Shown here piece after piece: positions 57,835 to 64,000 of a DNA stretch of 64,000 nt (positions are counted from its first letter, which is position 1; the number at the start of each line of letters is the position of its first letter). Made by a program: the position numbers and the translations under genes. This DNA is from Siphonodentalium dalli (lineage: Eukaryota; Mollusca; Scaphopoda; Gadilida; Siphonodentaliidae): contig CP136065.1 in NCBI GenBank assembly GCA_032622095.1, positions 246,943,474 to 247,007,473 on the forward strand, read 5' to 3'. The notes under the pieces are model-generated. The model was not told the origin of the DNA and did not search any database. It was given only the letters and a program-made list of their open reading frames with translations.

Positions 57835-57940
57835 GGTGAAAGAGCTTCCTTTTTAAGGATGTTCCCATAGCCGAGGTGGTTAGGTCATGGATAAAATCAT
57901 TTCAGTCAGTGCTAGACAAGGTCAGTGTGGCTTCGAACTG
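57835..57940 (+). mobile_element. tRNA-like SINE head, right arm
   Basis: catagccgaggtggttaggt matches a pol III A box (TAGCCGAGGTGG), and gtggcttcgaactgag a B box. The left counterpart is inverted at about 21590-21690. Confidence 0.5.
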
Positions 57941-58099
57941 AGTCCGTTCCTCAATAAATCTGTAGGAAAAAGTCTGGAGGAAAATCGTCGGAATAAATAG
58001 TTTTTAACATGTACAATTAGGTTTCTTATATAAATGACATGTCTATTTATAAGTTTAAGGAAATCGGCAATAAATTAATTTTATTAATTTATCAATTAT

Positions 58100-58545
58100 C
58101 AACCTCCCTGGTTGGTGCGAGTTCGAACCCTGACATGGGCAAATTGTTGGACTGATTTTCAAGCTTGATCTGAGTTGGGGGACATCTCGGTGTGACATTC
58201 TGATCGATACATGGCCATTTCGAAAAGATATGAGAATTTGTTCATGCCAAGCCTTGAAATAGGGTGTCTGTCATTTGCAGAATGGGGTCCCCAGAGGGTG
58301 AATTTAGTGATGCTACCCCGCATAGCGGGCTAGCATCACCAAATTCACCCTTTGGGGACCTCATTCTGCTGAGGTGTAAGCAGAATGAGGTCCCCAGAGA
58401 GTGAATTTGGTGATGCTAGCCCGATATGCGGGGTAGCATCACTAAATTCACCCTCTGGGGACCTCATTCTGCAAATGACAGACACCCTATTTCAAGGCTT
58501 GGTTCATGCTTAATGAAGCAATAAACACTCATGAGTCCATGCCTA
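58100..58545 (+). mobile_element. tRNA-derived SINE, right copy 2, split by a MITE
   Basis: B-box-like gcgagttcgaaccct, the body shared with copy 1 (cgatacatggccat), then the MITE 58248-58501 and the remainder (ttaatgaagcaataaacact). Confidence 0.5.
58248..58501. mobile_element. hAT-like hairpin MITE, double-hairpin form
   Basis: Same ends and same site as 21071-21221, with gttcatgc duplicated at 58240-58247 and 58502-58509. It is 254 bp: two tandem hairpins (each cagaatgaggtcc to ggacctcattctg) separated by ctgaggtgtaag and enclosed by the outer inverted ends. Confidence 0.9.
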
Positions 58546-58624
58546 CATAGATATGATATATATATATCAGTACCTGTAATCATATGGTCACTGATACAAT
58601 TTCAGAGGAAGTGCATTGTGTTGT

Positions 58625-58890
58625 TTGAAAGGGCTTCCTTTTCAAGGATGTCCCCATAGCCAAGGTGGTTAGGTCATGGATAAGATCATCGCAGTCTGGG
58701 CTAGACGAGGTTGACGCGAGTTTGAACCTCGTCATGGCAAAAATCGGGACGGATTTTCATACCATGCTTGATATTGGTGTGCCATTCTTAACGATACATG
58801 GCCATGTTGATAAGAAATGAGAAGTTGTTCACGCTCACTGAAGCAGCACATTTGAAGCAATGAACATATACTGAGTCTGGGCCTCCATAA
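58625..58890 (+). mobile_element. tRNA-derived SINE, right copy 1
   Basis: tagccaaggtggttaggtca (A box) and gcgagtttgaacctcg (B box) are followed by the body cggattttcataccatgctt and gaagcaatgaacatatactg. Matches 20690-20945 inverted. Confidence 0.55.
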
Positions 58891-58919
58891 ATGTTTTATA
58901 ATTTTTTTGCCCCTTCTCA

Positions 58920-59330
58920 AACCCCATCCCTGACATGGACGGCACCAAACGATATATTTACATCACACAATTAGAGACCCTATATCATGGGTGATGTCGG
59001 ATTATATATAAGTTAGGTGGAAATCAGTGACAAATAAGTTTTTATCAATATTTTGCCCTTCCCTACCCCCATTGACATGGACGGCACCAAACAATATATT
59101 TTCATCACAAAATTAGAGACCCTATATCATGGGTGATGTCGGATTATATATAAGTTAGGTGGAAATCGATGACAAATAATTTTTATCAATATTTTGCCCT
59201 TCCCGACCCCCAATGACATGGACGGCACCAAACGATATATTTTCATCACAAAATTAGAGACCCTATATCATGGGTGATGTCGGATTCTATATAAGTTAGC
59301 TGGAATCTATACCACAAGATTATCTAGTAG
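58920..59330. repeat. ~142-bp tandem repeat, right copy
   Basis: Inverted counterpart of 20180-20655 with three units, each containing atcatgggtgatgtcggatt. Confidence 0.85.
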
Positions 59331-59506
59331 AACATTGCGATGACTCAATATCAGTTTGGTGGGAATGGGCATTTGTTGGTGCCTCTCCCGTTTTTTATCT
59401 CTGACTCAGACAGCACCACTTTAGAATATTTTATTTTGCACCATTATCTTTATCGACAAAAGTTACCTGTGTTAGATCTCTTTGGAACCCCCTACAATGT
59501 CCTCCT

Positions 59507-59970
59507 TTAACCCTTTACCCAACAAAACGGCCAAAAACGCCCAAATAAAGCTTCAACAGCCTAAAATATCTTCGGTCTGTCTCACTAACACCATACAAAT
59601 ATGGATATCATTGGAACCGGTTCATTGACCACATTGTGATGGTTACAGTTATGCCCTGTGCCAATGCATTCTCTTATATATGCGAGTCGACCATAGGTCG
59701 CCTCGCATATATAAGAGAATGCATTGGCCTAAAAACATTTTTTTTTAACACTTTTTACCATTTTTTCTTACATTCTTTAACAATTTTATAATTTTTTCTT
59801 ATATTTTTTAACAATTTTTATAATATTTTTCTACATTCTTTGACAATTTTATCATTTTTAATATGTGTTAAGCCAATGCATTCTCTTATATATGCGAGGC
59901 GACCTATGGTCGACTCGCATATATAAGAGAATGCATTGGCACAGGGCCGTTCTGTTGGGTAAAGGGTTAA
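59507..59970. mobile_element. TTAA-flanked MITE, CCCTTTACCC family, two-hairpin form
   Basis: TTAA-bounded, 456 bp between target sites. Two complete internal hairpins (gccaatgcattctcttatat type) lie at 59661-59728 and 59873-59941. The left-arm copy at the same site retains only one. Confidence 0.87.
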
Positions 59971-60018
59971 TTTCTATTGCAAACAGACAATCGCAAATAT
60001 GTATAAGATTTGACCTAC

Positions 60019-60174
60019 CTCGTTTCGTCCTGGAAGTGGACGACACAGACAAGGTTGTCAAAGCTGATTACCGCCTGAATCACATTCTTTACTTTCTTCT
60101 CCTCCAACACTTTAACTTTCTCATAGTTTCCCTGCAGACAGGAGGAGTCATCATTGATTGCCAGGTACGGTGAG
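60019..60174 (-). CDS. gene L exon 6, right copy
   Basis: 156 bp; acceptor tgttttag|CTCACC and donor GAAACGAG|gtaggt on the minus strand. The protein is the same as 19531-19686 over the stretch compared. Confidence 0.87.
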
Positions 60175-60194
60175 CTAAAACAACAGGATAAATA

Positions 60195-60650
60195 AATCAT
60201 TATTGAATTAAACTGACAGGTTCAATAATAGATTGACAGGAACAGAAAGCTAAAGTAATTTCAATCATTATTGACCGCTATAATGAATTAAACAGACAGG
60301 TTAAATCATTATTGACAGGTAGTGTATTGAATAGACAGGTTCAATAATTACAGATTGAGAGGAAAGGAAAGCAAAATTGGCATGTTGAATCATTATTGAC
60401 AGCTATCATGACTTAAACAGACATGTTCAATCATAGATTGACAGGAATGTATCTCCACATTGGCAGATTCAATAAAAGATTGACAGGTATAGTGAATTGA
60501 ACAGACAGGTTCAATCATTATAGAAAGTTAAATCAGCAGGTTCAATCATTATTTACTGGACTTGGGAATTGAATAAATAGATTAAATCGCGATAGAGTGA
60601 CAGGAATGGAAAGCTAAATAGGCAGGTTCGATCATTATTGAGTAATATAC
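60195..60650. repeat. Degenerate tandem repeat in an intron, right copy
   Basis: Inverted counterpart of 19025-19510 (gacaggttcaatcattattg units). Confidence 0.7.
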
Positions 60651-60826
60651 AAGTATCAACCTTGGCAAGGTTAACTGATTACTTCTCATTTAAGAGTACT
60701 AAATGGACATGCTAATTTCGAATCTGACAGTATTAAAGTGGTTAACTCGATCTTTTCTAGTTAACTCACCATCTCTAGTCCCAACAGTACTAAAGTGGGT
60801 GACTCAATCTTTTAGAGTTAACTCAC

Positions 60827-61000
60827 CATTTCTCGTCCAATAGTATTAGACCTGGCAGCATCGTATCAGGATCCATAAAACTGATGCCATCTTTGGTGTG
60901 AAGTAAGACTAGATTCCCGACGATATTTATCCCCTCTATCTTCGGAAACTCACCAATCTCATCAACATCAGGTGCACTGTCGCCATTAGTAACCAAAACT
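60827..61000 (-). CDS. gene L exon 5, right copy
   Basis: 174 bp; acceptor gaatttgcag|AGTTTTGG and donor GAGAAATG|gtgagt. It encodes RVLVTNGDSAPDVDEIGEFP and onward. Most differences from the left copy are silent or conservative. Confidence 0.87.
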
Positions 61001-61164
61001 CTGCAAATTCAGAATTAAAGTTATGTTATGTGCTTACTTAGCATTAACATTTTTGTGTTCCAATTCTGGCAGAACAAAATGCAGATAAAATTAATACTAT
61101 TCTCCAAAAATAAGCCTTGGGTGCAAACTAGATTAACATGAAAACAATTCTACTTTGTAACAAA

Positions 61165-61555
61165 ATTCTCATTTTGTCACCAAATTCACCCTCTGGGGAC
61201 CTCATTCTGCATGGCCTCATCTGCTATGTGAGATATAGACTCAGATAGAAGTTGCCAAATGGTGAATATTGTGATGTACACCTATTGGGAACCTCGATAA
61301 TTCAATGTGTCGTCTGCCAATTTGGGGATATAGAGAAACTAAACTAAAAAATAAATAGAATCTATGTGAAGAAGTTTCTATAGAAATTTTATAATAAAGA
61401 AACTATCCAGAGAAGATGAGGCCTAAGCAGAATGAGGTCCGCAGAGGGTGAACTTAGTGATGCTAGCCCGCTATGCAGGATAGCGTCACTAAATTCACCC
61501 TCTGGGGACCTCATTTTGCAAATGATAGGCACACTAATTCTCAGGCTTGGCATCC
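61165..61555. mobile_element. hairpin MITE complex, right copy
   Basis: Counterpart of 18140-18520: half hairpin, spacer (gccaatttggggatatagag), full hairpin, end ctaattctcaggcttgg. Confidence 0.65.
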
Positions 61556-61622
61556 GTTATGTTATATCAGTTAACACACCCAGTGGAGAGATTCTATTTT
61601 CAGCACAATGTAAGGTGGTGGG

Positions 61623-61876
61623 CAAGCCTTGAAATAGTGTGTCTGTCATTTGCAGAATGAGGTCCCCAGAGGGTGAATTTAGTGATGCTACCCCGCATAG
61701 CGGGCTAGCATCACCAAATTCAACCTCTGGGGACCTCATTCTGCTTACATCTCAGCAGAATGAGGTCCCCAGAGGGTGAATTTGGTGATGCTAGCCCGTT
61801 ATGCGGGGTAGCATCACTAAATTCACCCTCTGGGGACCTCATTCTGCAAATGACAGACACACTATTTCAAGGCTTG
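61623..61876. mobile_element. hAT-like hairpin MITE, double-hairpin form, right arm only
   Basis: 254 bp with CAAGCCTTGAAATAGTGTGT ends and the exact duplication gtggtggg at 61615-61622 and 61877-61884. The left arm has one uninterrupted atggtggg near 17688, the empty site. Confidence 0.93.
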
Positions 61877-61949
61877 GTGGTGGGATTTGACAGGTTTGGC
61901 ACAATCGTAGAATTAATTTATTACAGAAAAGTTTGATTTCCAATATTGT

Positions 61950-62042
61950 ATTTATGGTCGACTCGCATATATAAGAGAATGAATTGGCACAGGGTATATG
62001 GGTCGATACAAAAATCGGACCTGGCACTGAAAGGGTTAACAC
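61950..62042. mobile_element. Half of a CCCTTTCAGTGCCAGG MITE
   Basis: ggtcgactcgcatatataag, gagaatgaattggc, then the terminal cctggcactgaaagggttaa. The following flank acacacccagtggagagatt repeats the sequence at 61577, so this region was rearranged. Confidence 0.7.
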
Positions 62043-62789
62043 ACCCAGTGGAGAGATTCTATTTGGCGTATATTTAATGAAATAATTCTTTATTCATTAG
62101 AGTTTGTTGGAAAATATTTGTACCATAACAGGAAATAGTGCCAGGTGCCAGGTGACCTTTGACTTCCGGTTTGTCGTCTGTTTACATTCCGTATGCTACA
62201 TCTCAAAATAATATGGCTTCGAATATTTTCCAACAAACTCCAATGAATAAAGAATTTGAAAAGTTATTTCATTAAATATATGCCATTAAATATGTCAGAG
62301 TCTTTATTTGTCTGGGACTATTTCTTCACATGGGCAAATAAGGCATAGTTATGTGAAATGTCATTGCAGGCCTAAAAGAAGCCAATGTTAGTTTCACATC
62401 CCATTTGTTGATTTATGAAAGTTTATCAAGGTTTTGGATCATGTAATAAATAGAATCTACACATCGTCCCCAATTTATAGTGGAATTTACAAAACTTGTC
62501 AAGTAAATTAGGTCTGGACTTGTTTCGTAAATTCCGCTATAAACTGGGGACTCGTTGAAGATCCTCTATATATTCCAGTATCAAAACTAATCAGCTACGA
62601 AGCTCTGTACAATGCAACGTATGTGTGTAAACAGTTAAATATTGATCCATCATAACGCACCGACATCATTTCACCCAGGACACAGGGTGTAGCGTTGGGA
62701 GTCTTGTCACATGTGACATCATCACAGATAACATTTCTCAACCCTTCAAATCTAACACATGGACAGCATGGAGTAAATCTTAATTATAC

Positions 62790-62930
62790 CTTGTTTTGCC
62801 TGTATGTATGCCGAACATCCGGTTTCCCAGTATATAGGGTGTTGTAATAGGAGGTTCACTGTTGTTCTGTGACAACGCATCCACATTTAACAATTCCTTC
62901 CCCTTATGATCGTACACACAGACTTTATTT
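62790..62930 (-). CDS. gene L exon 4, right copy
   Basis: 141 bp; acceptor aatttcag|AAATAAAG and donor AAAACAAG|gtataa on the minus strand. One visible amino-acid change against the left copy (VGALSQ to VDALSQ). Further upstream exons of this copy lie beyond the window. Confidence 0.85.
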
Positions 62931-62973
62931 CTGAAATTAATAAAAAAAACATAAGAGGAGGGTTAATGGTGCT

Positions 62974-63373
62974 TTAACCCTTTACCCAACAAACCGGCCA
63001 AAACCGGCCAAATAAAGCTTCAACAGCCTAAAATATCTTCGGACTGTCTCAATAGAACCATACAAATATGGATATCATTGGAACCGGCTCCTTGACCACA
63101 TTGTGATAGTTACAGTTATGCCCTGTGCCAATGCATTCTCTTATATATGCGAGTCGACCATAGGTCGCCTCGCATATATAAGAGAATGCATTGGCCTAAA
63201 AAAAATCTTTTTTTAACACTTTTTACCATTTTTTCTTACATTCTTTAACAATTTTATAATTTTTAATGTGTTAAGCCAATGCATTATCTTATATATGCGA
63301 GGCGACCTATGGTCGACTCGCATATATAAGAGAATGCATTGGCACAGGGCCGTTCTGTTGGGTATAGGGTTAA
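62974..63373. mobile_element. TTAA-flanked MITE, CCCTTTACCC family, right arm only
   Basis: 392 bp between TTAA copies, with two internal hairpins. The left arm has a single TTAA (16467-16470, aaatctttaaagcacc) at the matching point. This is a precise insertion at TTAA, as piggyBac-type transposases make. Confidence 0.92.
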
Positions 63374-64000
63374 AGATTTATGTTCTGAAGGAATAACAAG
63401 AAAGTTTGAAGATAAATTCAATAATGCTTGAAGCTCATTTTCTGTACAATTTTCAAAAACGTTATTTCCAACTGTAATTGAAATTTCTCAACATATTACA
63501 CTGCAGTTTATATACAAAAGAGAATCAACCTTTACTCTGTTATAAGCAGGGTTGGTGATTTTATTTTTAAATATATAAAAAAAATCCATTTATTTGATTT
63601 AAATAAGATTATTTTAAATTTAAATCGATTTTTTTAATTTTGTTTCTAACAGCTATGAAAACATGTAATTGTGCAATGTCTTTGATAAATGAAGGTTCTA
63701 AAAGGTGTAGTCTATTATATCCAATGCTGGATTAATCATAATTCTATTATTATATTATTATTTATTGTATACCTATCAAACTCAAATATCATGGCAGTAC
63801 AGATATAGCGACCATGTACTTTAATTATGTCCATGTAAGTTCAAATGTTGTGATATATGGATAGGTAGACCTATGCTTAAACAGTAAATTTTAGCTGAAA
63901 ATTTATTATTATCAATCGCGTTTACTCTTCGGTGATTTGAGGACATAATCACACCATACCGGTATACCGAGTATAGACATTAGACAACTAGAGTAGTTTA

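Larger units (their letters stand above)
47146..64000. repeat. Right arm of the large inverted duplication
   Basis: Reverse-complement match to 15213-31075, with gene L exons on the minus strand. The stretch 47146-47860 pairs with 30365-31075; about 47.87-52.44 kb is right-only; 52450-64000 pairs with 15213-30100. The arm is open at the window end. Confidence 0.93.

Overview
The window is eukaryotic, almost certainly from an invertebrate animal. Coding sequence is split into short exons with GT-AG introns whose phases match, and introns are filled with minisatellites, MITEs, tRNA-derived SINEs and LINE debris. Interspersed repeats that open or close with a C- or G-rich 'gggggtata' motif and carry ggacggacgg tracts suggest a lophotrochozoan, perhaps a bivalve. 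That placement is from memory of such repeats and is not proven.

Layout. (1) 1-13.4 kb: five tandem arrays (units 25, 20, ~46, 37 and 49 bp). Two exons of a plus-strand gene ('gene L') sit between them at 3200-3325 and 4769-4969. (2) 13.8-28.2 kb: seven more gene L exons, ending in a stop codon at 28187-28189. Protein phase is continuous across the first eight of the nine exons. The protein is not recognised; its middle looks like a beta-propeller. (3) 31.1-47.1 kb: a single-copy spacer holding a minus-strand gene ('gene M', seven exons, 45.1 to 34.7 kb). It encodes a split zinc finger, an acidic linker and a ~1075-codon exon with NHL-like propeller repeats, broken by two frameshifts. (4) 47.1-64 kb: an inverted second copy of 15.2-31.1 kb, carrying gene L exons 4-9 on the minus strand.

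The window is therefore a large diverged palindrome: arms of about 16 kb or more around a spacer of about 16 kb. The coding exons agree closely between arms, while introns differ by whole insertions. The arms thus act as each other's empty-site control. They show an 8-bp duplication for one hairpin MITE family (hAT-like), a TTAA target for another (piggyBac-like), and a clean boundary for an interspersed repeat.

The most unusual signals are: (a) a 48-bp array of about 50 units in which every unit carries the gene's real 3' splice site plus the first exon bases, followed by a donor-like CAG|GTATAT; (b) a similar ~46-bp array built from the 5' splice junction of an upstream exon of the same gene; (c) 'hairpin of hairpins' MITEs that differ by one internal hairpin at the same insertion site in the two arms; (d) a hAT element with an 8-bp target duplication inside a TTAA-flanked element that abuts, and overlaps, the stop codon of gene M.

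No rRNA, true tRNA gene, CRISPR array or prokaryotic feature was seen.
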